A stretch of DNA of 64,000 bases from Mycobacterium sp. 3519A (GTDB lineage Bacteria; Actinomycetota; Actinomycetes; Mycobacteriales; Mycobacteriaceae). Position numbers and translations under genes: made by a program. The notes beneath the pieces were generated by a model. The model saw only the letters and a program-made list of their open reading frames with translations. It did no database searches and was not told the DNA's origin. Positions 40,478 through 49,577 of this stretch are shown one piece after another (within the stretch, counting starts at the first letter, position 1; every line of letters begins with the position of its first letter). The DNA lies in the NCBI RefSeq assembly GCF_900240945.1, contig NZ_OESG01000014.1, forward strand, positions 2,276,015-2,340,014. The letters run 5' to 3'.

Positions 40478-42763
40478 TCAGTCAAGCACGTCCAGCGCCG
40501 CGTGGACGATGGCGTCGACGTCGATGCCGTGGAACCGGTAGACGTCGTCCAGACCGCCGGATTGGCCGAACTTACTGACCCCGAGCGCGGTGCCGCGGAC
40601 ACCGTTGATCGAGGTGAGGAACTCCAGCGTGTGCGGGTGCCCGTCGAGGACCGTGACCAGCGGCGTCGCCCGTCGCACCGGGAACGCCTGCTCGAGGATC
40701 CAACTCGGCGCGTCCCCGCGGCCACGCCTGGCCTGTAACGCCTCGAAGAGCAGCCCTGGGCTGGTGACGCAGACGACGTCGGCGGGCACGCCGTCCGCGG
40801 TGAGACGGTCGGCGGCGGCGAGCGCCTCGGTGACCAGCGCCCCCATCGCGGCGATCGTCACGGCCGGCTCGTCGACACGGCGAAGCGGGTAGGCGCCCGC
40901 GATGGCCTGGCGTCGGCGCCGCTCCCGCGCCGCGGGATCGACCGGCACATCGGCGAGCGTCTGGTCGACCGGGCGGGTGGACAGCCGCAGATACGACGAC
41001 GTGCCGTCGGCCCTGCCGAGCTTGGCCAGACAGTCCAGCAGAATCCATTCGACGTCGAGCGCGAAGGCGGGCTCGTAGCTGAGGCATCCCGGCTGCTCCA
41101 GTCCGATCGACGGCGTGGTGACCGACTGATGCGCCCCACCCTCGGAGGCCAGGCTCACACCGGACGGCGTGCCGACCAGAATCGACTGGCCGCCCGCGTA
41201 GATGCCGAACGACCACGGCTCCAGCGCCCGCGCGACGAACGGGTCGTACAGTACCCCGATGGGCAGCAGCGGCTGGCCCCACCGGCTCCATGTCGCACCC
41301 AGCTCTCCAAGGGCGCCAACGAGATTCGTCTCGGCGATGCCGAGTTCTATGTGCTGTCCGGTCGGCTTCTCGCGCCAGTGCAGGATCGTCTCGCTGTCGT
41401 CGGCGAACCAGTCGACGCGCTCGGCGGGTGACCACACGCCGACCTTGTTCAGCCAACCGCCGAGATTCGTCGTCGAACTCACGTCGGGGCTGACGGTCAC
41501 GATCCGGCGGGCGGCGTCCGGCGCCTCGCGGGTGAGGTCGAGCAGCACGCGGCCCAGTGCGGCCTGCGTGGTCGCGGTGCCCGACGGTGTGCGGCCGATG
41601 TCGGTCGGGATCGCAGGTGGCGCGGTGAGCGCAACGTCGGGGCGACGCAGTCGGCGTGCGGTCGCCGCGCACAGGTCGGCCTGCGGGCTGTCCGACGGGA
41701 AGCGGGTCCACGGCGCGTCCACATCGGCGCCGAGATCCGATGCCAGCGTTCGAAATTGCTCGTCGGACAGCACCGAGGAGTGGTTCTGTGGATGGCCTTC
41801 GATCGGTAATCCCTTGCCTTTGACGGTGTACGCGAAGATGACCGTCGGCCTGGAATCGTCGATGGCCCGCAACGCGTCGTCGACGGCGCTCAGGTCGTGT
41901 CCGCCGAGGTTGCGGATGGCCTCCAGCAGCGTGTTGTCGTCGACTTCCGTTAGCAGACTTGCTATTTCAGCGCTACCGTCGGGCAGCCGCTCGCGAAGCT
42001 GAGCCGCGTCGCAGCGCAGCAGGCGCTGATATTCGGGGTTCGGCATGGCGTCGATCCGGGCCCGCAGCGCGCCTCCACCCGGTCGGGCGAACAACTCCTC
42101 CAGCAGTCCGCCGTATTTGATGGTCAGCACTTGCCAGCCCGCCGCGCCGAACATCTGCTGCAGGCGGTCAGCGGCCAGGATCGGCACGACCCGGTCGAGC
42201 GACTGCCGGTTGAGGTCGACGATCCAGACGATCTCGCCGAGTTCGGCGACCGCCGGATCAAGGATCGCCTCCCACACCGCTCCTTCGTCGAGTTCGGCAT
42301 CGCCCAACAACGAGTACTGCCGACCGGTGCCCGCACCACCGAGCGTGGACTCGACGTAACGGCGCGCCAGCGCGCCCCAGATCGGGGCGGTGGCGCCGAT
42401 GCCGACAGATCCCGTCGAGTAGTCGACGGGATCGGGGTCCTTGCTGCGGCTTGGATAGCTTTGCAGGCCGCCGAATTCGCGCAGCCGAGGCAGATACGAC
42501 TCGTCCAGTTCGCCGAGCAGGTAGTTGATCGCGTGCAGCACCGGCGATGCGTGCGGCTTGACCGACACCCGGTCGCCTGCCTGCAGGTGGTTGAACCACA
42601 GCGCGGTCATGATCGTCACCATCGATGCGCTCGACGCCTGGTGGCCGCCGACCTTGAGGCCCGACGGATTGGGGCGCACCCGGTTGGCGTGGTGGATCAT
42701 CGCGGTGGACAGCCACAGCACCCGGCGCTCGATCTCGGTCAGAAGCGATGTTGCAGTTTGCAC
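40478..42763 (-). CDS. Thiamine-diphosphate E1-like/transketolase-family enzyme
   Basis: 761 residues, resembling homodimeric pyruvate dehydrogenase E1 (AceE) but somewhat shorter than the roughly 900-residue family norm. PNPSGLKVGGHQASSASM and YSTGSVGIGATAPIWG belong to the substrate channel. GDAELDEGAVWEAI with IVDLNRQSLD forms the ThDP/Mg site. HIELGIAETNLVGALGELG carries the conserved catalytic Glu of the pyrimidine domain, and the C-terminal domain closes with GVSKFGQSGGLDDVYRFHGID. It diverges from an Lrp regulator, suggesting 2-oxoacid or amino-acid catabolism. No E2 or E3 gene is adjacent. GTG 42763 is the likely start. Confidence 0.8.
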   Translation of the reverse strand: MQTATSLLTEIERRVLWLSTAMIHHANRVRPNPSGLKVGGHQASSASMVTIMTALWFNHLQAGDRVSVKPHASPVLHAINYLLGELDESYLPRLREFGGLQSYPSRSKDPDPVDYSTGSVGIGATAPIWGALARRYVESTLGGAGTGRQYSLLGDAELDEGAVWEAILDPAVAELGEIVWIVDLNRQSLDRVVPILAADRLQQMFGAAGWQVLTIKYGGLLEELFARPGGGALRARIDAMPNPEYQRLLRCDAAQLRERLPDGSAEIASLLTEVDDNTLLEAIRNLGGHDLSAVDDALRAIDDSRPTVIFAYTVKGKGLPIEGHPQNHSSVLSDEQFRTLASDLGADVDAPWTRFPSDSPQADLCAATARRLRRPDVALTAPPAIPTDIGRTPSGTATTQAALGRVLLDLTREAPDAARRIVTVSPDVSSTTNLGGWLNKVGVWSPAERVDWFADDSETILHWREKPTGQHIELGIAETNLVGALGELGATWSRWGQPLLPIGVLYDPFVARALEPWSFGIYAGGQSILVGTPSGVSLASEGGAHQSVTTPSIGLEQPGCLSYEPAFALDVEWILLDCLAKLGRADGTSSYLRLSTRPVDQTLADVPVDPAARERRRRQAIAGAYPLRRVDEPAVTIAAMGALVTEALAAADRLTADGVPADVVCVTSPGLLFEALQARRGRGDAPSWILEQAFPVRRATPLVTVLDGHPHTLEFLTSINGVRGTALGVSKFGQSGGLDDVYRFHGIDVDAIVHAALDVLD

Positions 42764-42789
42764 ACTTCAGTGCAGCATCTACCGCTAGA

Positions 42790-42826
42790 ATGCGCAATCA
42801 AAACGCATGTGATAGAGCATTATGCC
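42790..42826. promoter_or_regulatory. Candidate Lrp operator between E1-like gene and lrp
   Basis: Arms ATGCG (42790-42794) and CGCAT (42804-42808) are separated by nine bases, followed by the near-palindrome GCATTATGC (42818-42826). The repeated GCAT/ATGC elements at about 10-bp phase lie between the divergent starts (42763 and 42865), where Lrp-type regulators usually bind. Confidence 0.45.
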
Positions 42827-42864
42827 CAGACAGTGCATTGGACCCAGCGTGGAAAGTGAGCATC

Positions 42865-43338
42865 ATGCCCAGCCCCGGTCGACTCGACCCGACGGACGCG
42901 CGGCTTCTTCTCGCGCTCAACGACGATCCGCGGGCCACCACCGTCGCGCTGGCCGAGCAGACCGGTCTGTCCCGAAACACCGTGCAGGCCAGGCTGACTC
43001 GCCTCGACGAGCGCCTGCATTCCCATGAGCGGCGGGTGTCGCCCAAATCGTTGGGCTATCCGCTGACCGCCTACGTCACGACCCAGGTGCACCAGCGTCT
43101 TCTCGACGAGGTGGCCGCCGCGCTCGACGGCATCCCCGAAGTCATCCAGGTGCAGGGCCTGAGCGGGCAAACGGATCTGCTGGTGCAGGTGGTCGCGACC
43201 GACGCCGACGACCTGTACCGCATCGCGGGCCAGATCCTGGCCATCGACGGGGTGGTGCGCACCAACACCGCGCTGGTCATGCGCGAACTGGTGGACTACC
43301 GGCTCACCCCGCTGATTCGGCGCTGCGCTACCGGCTGA
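42865..43338 (+). CDS. Lrp/AsnC family transcriptional regulator
   Basis: 157 residues from ATG 42865 (GTG 42856 also possible), with GGAAAGTGAG ahead. Residues 8-50 form the winged helix: LDPTDARLLLALNDDPRATTVALAEQTGLSRNTVQARLTRL. The C-terminal RAM domain binds an amino acid (GLSGQTDLLVQVVATDADDLYRI). It diverges from the E1-like gene, which is its most likely target, by analogy with Lrp-controlled amino-acid catabolic genes. It converges with the sigma-factor gene (11-bp overlap). Confidence 0.9.
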   Translation: MPSPGRLDPTDARLLLALNDDPRATTVALAEQTGLSRNTVQARLTRLDERLHSHERRVSPKSLGYPLTAYVTTQVHQRLLDEVAAALDGIPEVIQVQGLSGQTDLLVQVVATDADDLYRIAGQILAIDGVVRTNTALVMRELVDYRLTPLIRRCATG

Positions 43339-44224
43339 GCTCCCGCGGCACGGTGATGCCGACCAGCTTCTCGGGGTTGCGCATGGCGTAGAAGTGGGTG
43401 ATCTTGCCGTCGACGATCTCGACCGTGATCACGCCTTCGAAGCTGTCGCCGAGGTAGAGGTTCAGCGCAGGGGCGTTGTTGTAGGTGGCGGGCTCGATGC
43501 GGCCCTGCCCGCCTGCAATGCGCATCAACCCGACGACCACGCGGGCCACCCGGTCGGCGCCGACGATCGGCCGTCGGGCCGCGCTGACCTTGCCGTCGCT
43601 GTCGGCGGTCCAGACCACGTCCGGCGAGAGCATCTCGAGCAGCGCGTCGACGTCGCCGGTGGACGCCGCGGTGAAAAACCGCGTGGTGATCTCCATGGAC
43701 AGCTTCGGGTCGACGGGTTCGAACCGCTTGCGCCGCGACTGCACATGCGAGCGGGCGCGGTGGGCCATCTGTCGAACGGCGACCGTCGACTTGCCGATGG
43801 TGGCGGCGATCTCGTCGTGGCTGAAGCCGAACACCTCGTGCAGCACGAACACCGCCCGCTCGTCGGGGCTCAACGTCTCCAGCACTACCAGCATCGCCAT
43901 CGAAACCGATTCGGCCAGAACCACATCGGTCGAGGCGTCCTTGGATTCGACCATCACCGGCTCGGGCAACCACGGGCCGACGTACTCCTCGCGCCTGCGG
44001 GACTGTGCGCGCAGCGCGTTGAGCGACTGCCGGGTGACGAGCTGGGCGAGGTAGGCCTTGGTGTCCTGCACCGTCGACAGGTCCACCTTCGCCCAGCGCA
44101 GATAGCTTTCCTGCAGCACGTCGTCGGATTCTGTTGCGCTGCCAAGGATTTCGTAGGCGATCGTGAACAGCAGCGGCCGCAATGCGGTGAATCGTTCGGC
44201 GTGTTCGTCATCCGGCGTGGTCAT
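43328..44224 (-). CDS. ECF41-type RNA polymerase sigma factor with fused SnoaL domain
   Basis: 298 residues from ATG 44224. Region 2 (FTALRPLLFTIAYEILGSATESDDVLQE) occupies residues 10-40 and region 4 (LSPDERAVFVLHEVFGFSHDEIAATIGKSTVAVRQ) about 110-155, with a roughly 120-residue SnoaL-like C-terminal extension. The ECF41 signatures are readable: WLPEP in the linker (YVGPWLPEPV) and NPEKL near the C-terminus. The third usual signature, DGGGR, reads DSDGKV here. In ECF41 factors the extension both activates and restrains the sigma without a separate anti-sigma factor. The start overlaps the upstream oxidoreductase stop (TGATG), so it is the last gene of that operon. It resembles SigJ. Confidence 0.88.
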   Translation of the reverse strand: MTTPDDEHAERFTALRPLLFTIAYEILGSATESDDVLQESYLRWAKVDLSTVQDTKAYLAQLVTRQSLNALRAQSRRREEYVGPWLPEPVMVESKDASTDVVLAESVSMAMLVVLETLSPDERAVFVLHEVFGFSHDEIAATIGKSTVAVRQMAHRARSHVQSRRKRFEPVDPKLSMEITTRFFTAASTGDVDALLEMLSPDVVWTADSDGKVSAARRPIVGADRVARVVVGLMRIAGGQGRIEPATYNNAPALNLYLGDSFEGVITVEIVDGKITHFYAMRNPEKLVGITVPRELSR

Positions 44225-45393
44225 CAGACTCTCTCCACCTGTGCGGCCTCGGCGACAAGCTGGGAACGTTGCGGCCATTCCTTCCAGGAATAGGTGCCCG
44301 GCTTCGCGGCTTCCCCGCGAAGCCATTTCAGGGTATAGCGGCACACCTGCTCCTTGACCACGGCACCCAGACGGCCGCCGATGTAGAACCGTTGCGGTGA
44401 GTCGTCCTTGTCGTTGACCTGGAACGTGCCTGCATGCCTGCCAAGGCTGACGCACTGGGCGGCCATCGCATGGTTCACCTTGGCGGCCGGTTCTTTCGCG
44501 ATGTGGCTCAACACGGTGTCGGCGGCCTGTGCGCCGAGTGGCAGGGCGGCCTGGCAGCTCATCCGGTAGGGCAACCGCGACGGTGACACTGCGTCGCCTG
44601 CGCCGACGATGCGCGGGTCCGAAACGCTGGTCAGCGTCTCGGACGTGAGCAGTCGGCCGAGTTCGTCGGTGGCCAGACCGCTTGCCGCCGCCAACCCCGG
44701 CACGCCGAAGCCCGCCGTCCACACCGTCACCGCGCTCGGCAGTTCGGTCTTGCCGTCGAGCACGACGCGGTCCGCGGCCACGGCCGTCACGCGGGTGTTC
44801 TCGACCACGCGCACACCCAATTTGGCGAGTCGCTTCGCCACCGACCGGCGGCCGCCTGCGCCGAGTGTCGGCCCGAGCACATCGGTCACCATCGTCACGG
44901 GCCTGCCCGCTTCGGCGAACTCCGCCGCGGCCTCGATGCCTGTCAGCCCGCCGCCGACCACCACCGCCGGTGCCGTGGTCGGCACGTCGGCAAGCCGGTT
45001 GACGAGCCGCTGCGCCTGCTCGAATTCGCTTATCGGATAGGCGAATTCGGCCGCGCCGGGTACCGATGCGGGCACTGCCCCGACGCTGCCGACGGCGTAG
45101 ACCAGGTAGTCGTAACCCAACACGTCGCCGGAGGCCATTTCGACGGCGCGGGCGGGCGCGTCGATGCTGGAGACCGTATCCACGACGAGTCGGACGTCGC
45201 CGGCGAGCACCGTCGAATAATCGGCGACCGCGTCGTGGTTCCCGACGACGAGTTGGTGCAGTCGAATCCGTTCGACGAACGCGCCGCGCGGATTGACCAT
45301 CGTCACGACGGCGTGCGGGGCAAGCCGGTTGGCGGCCATCACCCCCGCATAACCGCCGCCGACCACGACGACTCGGTTCCGCTGCCTTCTCAC
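44224..45393 (-). CDS. FAD-dependent NAD(P)H oxidoreductase (NDH-2-like), copy B
   Basis: 389 residues from GTG 45393, whose GTGA overlaps the upstream stop. It has two Rossmann motifs, VVVVGGGYAGVMAANRL at the N-terminus and VVVGGGLTGIEAAAEFAEAG near 150, and the flavin-side motif VGAGDAVSPSR near 270. It has the pyridine nucleotide-disulfide oxidoreductase fold of type II NADH dehydrogenases and AIF-like proteins, without a clear C-terminal membrane helix. It is a close tandem paralogue of the next gene upstream. It is probably part of the sigma factor's regulon. Confidence 0.85.
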   Translation of the reverse strand: MRRQRNRVVVVGGGYAGVMAANRLAPHAVVTMVNPRGAFVERIRLHQLVVGNHDAVADYSTVLAGDVRLVVDTVSSIDAPARAVEMASGDVLGYDYLVYAVGSVGAVPASVPGAAEFAYPISEFEQAQRLVNRLADVPTTAPAVVVGGGLTGIEAAAEFAEAGRPVTMVTDVLGPTLGAGGRRSVAKRLAKLGVRVVENTRVTAVAADRVVLDGKTELPSAVTVWTAGFGVPGLAAASGLATDELGRLLTSETLTSVSDPRIVGAGDAVSPSRLPYRMSCQAALPLGAQAADTVLSHIAKEPAAKVNHAMAAQCVSLGRHAGTFQVNDKDDSPQRFYIGGRLGAVVKEQVCRYTLKWLRGEAAKPGTYSWKEWPQRSQLVAEAAQVERV

Positions 45394-46580
45394 TTCTCGC
45401 TCACCACCTGCGGTGCCAGCGCCGCCTGCTCGACGTGCCGTCCGCCCTTGAACCAGAACGCCGACCCCGGTTTGGTGGCCTCGCGGCGCAGCGCCCATAG
45501 CGTGCCCTTGCAGATCGCCTCCTTGACGGGGGCGACGAAGCGGCCGGTGAAGTAGACGTTGACCGCCGTGTCGTCCTTGCGGGCGACCTGCACGATGCCG
45601 GACTTGCGGCCAAGGCTGATGCACGCCCCGCTGAACGCCTGGTCGATGACCGCAGGCTCGGTGCCCGCGATCCGGCTCAGCACGGTGTTGGCGGCCTGCG
45701 CGCCCAGCGGTGAGGCGGACTGGCAGCTCATCCGCAGCGGCTCACCCGACGGGGAGGCGCAGTCGCCCGCGGCGACGATCCGCGGATCGTCGACACTGGT
45801 CAGCGTCTCGTCGGTGAGCAACCGTCCCGCGCCGTCGGTGCGCAGACCGCTGTCGGCGGCCAGGCCGGGCACCCCGAACCCGGCCGTCCAGATGGTGACG
45901 GCGCTCGGGCGGATCGCACCGTCGGCGAACACCACCGCGTCGGGCTGCACCTCGGCGACGACGTCAGCCTCGAGCACCGTGACGCCCAGCTTGCGCAGCA
46001 CCTTGGCCATCGAGCGGCGCCCGCCTTCGGACAGGTACGGGCCCAGCTGGCCACCGCAGACGAGGGTGACCTTGCGGCCCTGCTCGGCGAGTTCGGTGGC
46101 CGCCTCGATGCCGGTCAGCCCGGCGCCGACGACGGTCACCGGCGCGTCCGGATGCAGCTCGTCGATGGCGGCACGCAGCCGACGTGCCGGCTCCAGTTCG
46201 GCTATCGGATAAGCGAATTCGGCTGCGCCGGGCACCGAGGCGGGCACCGCTGCCGTGCTGCCTACCGCGTAGATGACGTAGTCGTAGTCCAGCGCCGCGC
46301 GGCCGGAGGCGAACTGCACGGTGCGGTTGGCGGTGTCGATACGGGTGGCGGTGTCGACGACCAGGTGGATGCCCTCACCGAGGAGGCTGCCGTAGTCCGC
46401 GGTGGCGTCGTGGGTGCCTGCGACGAGCTGGTGCAGCCGGATCCGCTCCACGAACTGGGGGCGGGGGTTGACCAGCGTGATGTCGACGTCGTCGCGCATC
46501 CGAAGATGGTTGGCCGCCAGCGTTCCTGCATAGCCGCCGCCGATGACGACGACCTTCGTGTTTCCGTTGTGATCAGTCAT
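45390..46580 (-). CDS. FAD-dependent NAD(P)H oxidoreductase (NDH-2-like), copy A
   Basis: 396 residues from ATG 46580, first gene of the three-gene operon with copy B and the ECF41 sigma factor. It has VVVIGGGYAGTLAANHL for FAD, VTVVGAGLTGIEAATELAEQG for NAD(P)H, and VAAGDCASPSG near residue 275. Whole-length similarity to copy B shows a tandem duplication. ECF41 factors are typically encoded beside carboxymuconolactone decarboxylase, oxidoreductase or epimerase genes, which this arrangement fits. An ECF41-like promoter lies directly upstream. Confidence 0.86.
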   Translation of the reverse strand: MTDHNGNTKVVVIGGGYAGTLAANHLRMRDDVDITLVNPRPQFVERIRLHQLVAGTHDATADYGSLLGEGIHLVVDTATRIDTANRTVQFASGRAALDYDYVIYAVGSTAAVPASVPGAAEFAYPIAELEPARRLRAAIDELHPDAPVTVVGAGLTGIEAATELAEQGRKVTLVCGGQLGPYLSEGGRRSMAKVLRKLGVTVLEADVVAEVQPDAVVFADGAIRPSAVTIWTAGFGVPGLAADSGLRTDGAGRLLTDETLTSVDDPRIVAAGDCASPSGEPLRMSCQSASPLGAQAANTVLSRIAGTEPAVIDQAFSGACISLGRKSGIVQVARKDDTAVNVYFTGRFVAPVKEAICKGTLWALRREATKPGSAFWFKGGRHVEQAALAPQVVSEK

Positions 46581-46588
46581 GCCCTCAA

Positions 46589-46615
46589 GACACCGCCGAC
46601 CGCGGCGACGTGACA
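46589..46615 (-). promoter_or_regulatory. Candidate ECF41-dependent promoter
   Basis: On the minus strand, TGTCACG (46615-46609) is followed after exactly 16 bases by TGTC (46592-46589). The ECF41 consensus, as I recall it, is TGTCACA, 16 bases, CGTC. The match is 6/7 and 3/4 with the right spacing. Transcription would start a few bases before ATG 46580, giving an autoregulated operon. Confidence 0.6.
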
Positions 46616-46640
46616 GGGCGTGACCCGAATCACACCACGC

Positions 46641-47942
46641 TCAGAACTCCCGCAGGTGATCCCGCAGCATCGTCTTGGTGTACTCGCGGCGGGTGAGGCC
46701 ACGCTTCTGCAACTCGGGCACCAGACCGTCGGTGATCTCGGTGACGTAGCGGCGGTTCAACCGCATCACCGGGCTGGTGATCAGGAAGCCGTCGCCGCCC
46801 ACCGCCGTCATCACCTCGGCCATCTCGTCGGCCACTTCCTCGGGGGTGCCGCAGAACTGCACGTTGCCGCCGATCATGCCGGAGTTGGTGACCAGTTCGC
46901 GAAGCGTCTTGTCCTTACCCCTTGCCACGAAGCTCTCCAGGGTGCCGCGTTCGCCGTTCGTCCACACCTCCGGCAGCGGCTCGTCGAGATCGAACTGGGA
47001 GAAGTCGATTTCGGTGATCGAGGAGATCTCGGCCAACATGTACTCGATGTAGGCCGGGCTGGTGAACCAGCGCTGCGCCTTGGCCACCGCCTCGTCGTGC
47101 GTATCGGCGACGATCGGCGAAACCAAAAACAGCAACTTGCAGTCCGACGGGTCGCGGCCGATGGCCGTCATCCTGGCGTGGATGTCGTCGCGGTAAGCCC
47201 GCATCGCCTCGACGCCGTTGGCGGGCGCGACGATGGTGTCCGCGTGCTTCGCGGCCAGCGCCCGTCCCGGCGGTGACGCGCCCGCCTGCGCGATGGTCGG
47301 GCGGTACTGCGGTGACGGTGCGGTGTTCAGCGGGCCGCGCACCTTGTAGTACTTGCCCTCGAAGTCGATCGTGTGCACCTTCTTGTAATTGGCGTAAGTG
47401 CCTGTGGTGTAGTCCCGTTCGATCGCGTCGGGCTCCCACGACTCCCACAGCTGGCTGACCACTTCCATGTACTCGGCGGCCCGCGCGTAGCGCTCGTCGT
47501 GTTCGTAGAGCTTGTCCATGCCGAAGTTCTGCGCCGAGCGGTCCTCGCCTGAGGTGACGACGTTCCAGCCGAACCGACCGCGCGCGATGTGGTCGATGGT
47601 GCTGCACAACCGGGCCAGCAGGAACGGCGGGTAGAACGTCGTCGACATCGTCGGGATCACGCCGAGGCGGGTGGTGGCGTTGGCCATCAACACGGCGAGC
47701 GGAACCGGATCGTGCTTGGGGTTCACGCCGTGTTTGAGATCGTGTTCCATCGTGCCGCCGTAGGCCGTCGACACCATCAGCTTGTCCTCGATCAGCACGA
47801 AGTCGAACTTGGCGCGCTCGAGATCCTTGGCCAGCTCGACATAGAAGTCGCCGGTGAAGTCGCGGCCGCCGTCACCCCAGTTCCCATTCCACTCGTCGGC
47901 GACGAAGTTGAGAAACCAGCCCAGATGAAACATGTCGGTCAT
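46641..47942 (-). CDS. LLM-class FMN-dependent monooxygenase (NtaA/SnaA/DszA type)
   Basis: 433 residues from ATG 47942; a TTG at 47951 is possible. It shows the long-form bacterial luciferase-like pattern of this group: FHLGWFLNFVADEWN, FDFVLIEDKLMVSTAYGG, RFGWNVVTSGEDRSAQNFG, YYKVRGPLNTAPSPQYRPTIAQAGASPPGRALA and the closing YVTEITDGLVPELQKRGLTRREY. These flavoenzymes use FMNH2 from a separate reductase to oxidise organosulfur, nitrilotriacetate or similar compounds. No flavin reductase gene is next to it. Its substrate is unknown. Confidence 0.88.
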   Translation of the reverse strand: MTDMFHLGWFLNFVADEWNGNWGDGGRDFTGDFYVELAKDLERAKFDFVLIEDKLMVSTAYGGTMEHDLKHGVNPKHDPVPLAVLMANATTRLGVIPTMSTTFYPPFLLARLCSTIDHIARGRFGWNVVTSGEDRSAQNFGMDKLYEHDERYARAAEYMEVVSQLWESWEPDAIERDYTTGTYANYKKVHTIDFEGKYYKVRGPLNTAPSPQYRPTIAQAGASPPGRALAAKHADTIVAPANGVEAMRAYRDDIHARMTAIGRDPSDCKLLFLVSPIVADTHDEAVAKAQRWFTSPAYIEYMLAEISSITEIDFSQFDLDEPLPEVWTNGERGTLESFVARGKDKTLRELVTNSGMIGGNVQFCGTPEEVADEMAEVMTAVGGDGFLITSPVMRLNRRYVTEITDGLVPELQKRGLTRREYTKTMLRDHLREF

Positions 47943-48009
47943 GGGTGACAAGACAAGTCGCCGACCGTTACTGCGAGATTGCCGCGACGTACCGCCGAGA
48001 TTGCGCTTG

Positions 48010-49548
48010 TTATGACTCCGCTTGGTAGCGCGGGAACACGCCGGCAGGCGCGGGCAGCGCAGTGCCTGGCGTCAGCCGCGTGCCGATCGCCGCGAAGCTG
48101 CGTTGATCGTCGAGCACGCCGAGCAGGTCGAGCAGCTTGCCCGTCGACTCGGGCATCACCGGCTGGCTCAGCAGCGCGGCGATGCGCACCGTCTCCAGCG
48201 TCGTGTAGAGCACGGTGCGGAACCGCTCCTCGTCAGTCTTGCGCAGCACCCACGGCTCCTGCACCGAGAAGTACTTGTTGGCCGCGCCGAGCACCGACCA
48301 GATCGACTCGAGCGCCAGATGCATTGCGGTGGCGTCGTATTGGCTGCGCACTCGGTCCAGCAACGCGTCCGCGGCGTCCAGCAGCGCCTTGTCGTCGGCG
48401 GTGAAATCGGTTGGCTGCGGCACTTTTCCGTCGAGGTTCTTGGCCACCATCGACAACGAGCGCTGTGCCAGATTGCCCAACTCGTTGGCCAGATCGGCGT
48501 TGATGCGACCGATGATCGCGTCCTCGCTGTAGCTGCCGTCCTGCCCGAACGGCACCTCGCGCAGGAAGAAGTAGCGCACCTGGTCGACGCCGAACGTGTC
48601 GATCAGGTTCAGCGGGTCGACCACGTTGCCCACCGACTTGCTCATCTTCTCGCCGCGGTTGAGCAGGAATCCGTGCACAAAGACCTTGTGCGGCAACTCG
48701 ATTCCCGCCGACATCAGAAATGCAGGCCAGTAGACCGTGTGGAACCGGATGATGTCCTTGCCGATCATGTGCAGATCGGCAGGCCAGAACCGCTGGAACA
48801 GCTCCGACGACGTGTCGGGGAAGCCGACGCCGGTCAGGTAGTTGGTCAGCGCGTCGACCCAGACATACATGACGTGGTCGGGATGGTCGGGTACCGGCAC
48901 ACCCCAGTCGAACGTCGTCCGCGATATCGAGAAGTCGCGCAGCCCGCCGGAGACGAAGCTGACCACTTCGTTGCGGCGCACCTCGGGTTCGATGAACTCC
49001 GGATGCGCCTCGTAGTGGGCGAGCAACCGATCGGCGTAGGCCGAGAGCCGGAAGAAGTACGTCTGCTCCTCGGTCCACCGCACCGGCGCGCCGGTCTCGG
49101 TGGCGATGCGCTCGCCGTCAGGGCCGACGGTCGTCTCGGCCTCGGTGAAGTAGCGCTCGTCGCGCACCGAGTACCAGCCCTGGTAGGCGTCGAGATAGAT
49201 GTCGCCGTTGTCGTTCATCCGGCGCCAGAGTTCTTTGGACGCCTCGTAATGGTCGGCGTCGGAGGTGCGGATGAACCGGTCGAACGAGATGTTCAGCCGC
49301 TCCTGCATCCGCTGGAACACGTCGGAATTGCGACGGGCCAACTCCGCGGTCGGAATGCCCTCTGCCGCGGCCGTCTCGGCCATCTTGAGACCGTGGACGT
49401 CGGTGCCGGTAAGGAAGCGCACGTCGAAACCGTCGAGTCGCTTGAACCGGGCGATCGCGTCGGTGGCGATGTATTCGTAGGCGTGTCCGACGTGCGGGTC
49501 GCCGTTGGGGTAGGCGATGGCTGTCGTGATGTAGAACGGCTCACTCAT
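48010..49548 (-). CDS. metG: Methionyl-tRNA synthetase
   Basis: 512 residues, the length of the short form without a C-terminal tRNA-binding extension (Rv1007c, also called metS). The HIGH region is [17 protein letters not shown] and the KMSKS region is [11 protein letters not shown] near residue 300. [18 protein letters not shown] and the anticodon helical domain ending LLGVLDDQ are canonical. No CxxC zinc knuckle is seen, which is the MetG2-like variant. ATG 49548 has AGGTGAGG eight bases ahead on its strand. It diverges from tatD. Confidence 0.95.
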   Translation of the reverse strand: MSEPFYITTAIAYPNGDPHVGHAYEYIATDAIARFKRLDGFDVRFLTGTDVHGLKMAETAAAEGIPTAELARRNSDVFQRMQERLNISFDRFIRTSDADHYEASKELWRRMNDNGDIYLDAYQGWYSVRDERYFTEAETTVGPDGERIATETGAPVRWTEEQTYFFRLSAYADRLLAHYEAHPEFIEPEVRRNEVVSFVSGGLRDFSISRTTFDWGVPVPDHPDHVMYVWVDALTNYLTGVGFPDTSSELFQRFWPADLHMIGKDIIRFHTVYWPAFLMSAGIELPHKVFVHGFLLNRGEKMSKSVGNVVDPLNLIDTFGVDQVRYFFLREVPFGQDGSYSEDAIIGRINADLANELGNLAQRSLSMVAKNLDGKVPQPTDFTADDKALLDAADALLDRVRSQYDATAMHLALESIWSVLGAANKYFSVQEPWVLRKTDEERFRTVLYTTLETVRIAALLSQPVMPESTGKLLDLLGVLDDQRSFAAIGTRLTPGTALPAPAGVFPRYQAES

Positions 49549-49577
49549 TTGTCCTCACCTTATTGTGTCCAGGTGAG
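49549..49577. promoter_or_regulatory. Symmetric divergent promoter and inverted repeat metG/tatD
   Basis: Perfect 7-bp arms CTCACCT (49554-49560) and AGGTGAG (49571-49577) lie ten bases apart. On the plus strand TATTGT (49561-49566) is six bases ahead of GTG 49573. On the minus strand TAAGGT (49562-49557) is eight bases ahead of ATG 49548. The hexamers share the TA at 49561-49562, as in the pmt/rsmI pair, and the intergenic distance is again 24 bp. Confidence 0.55.
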
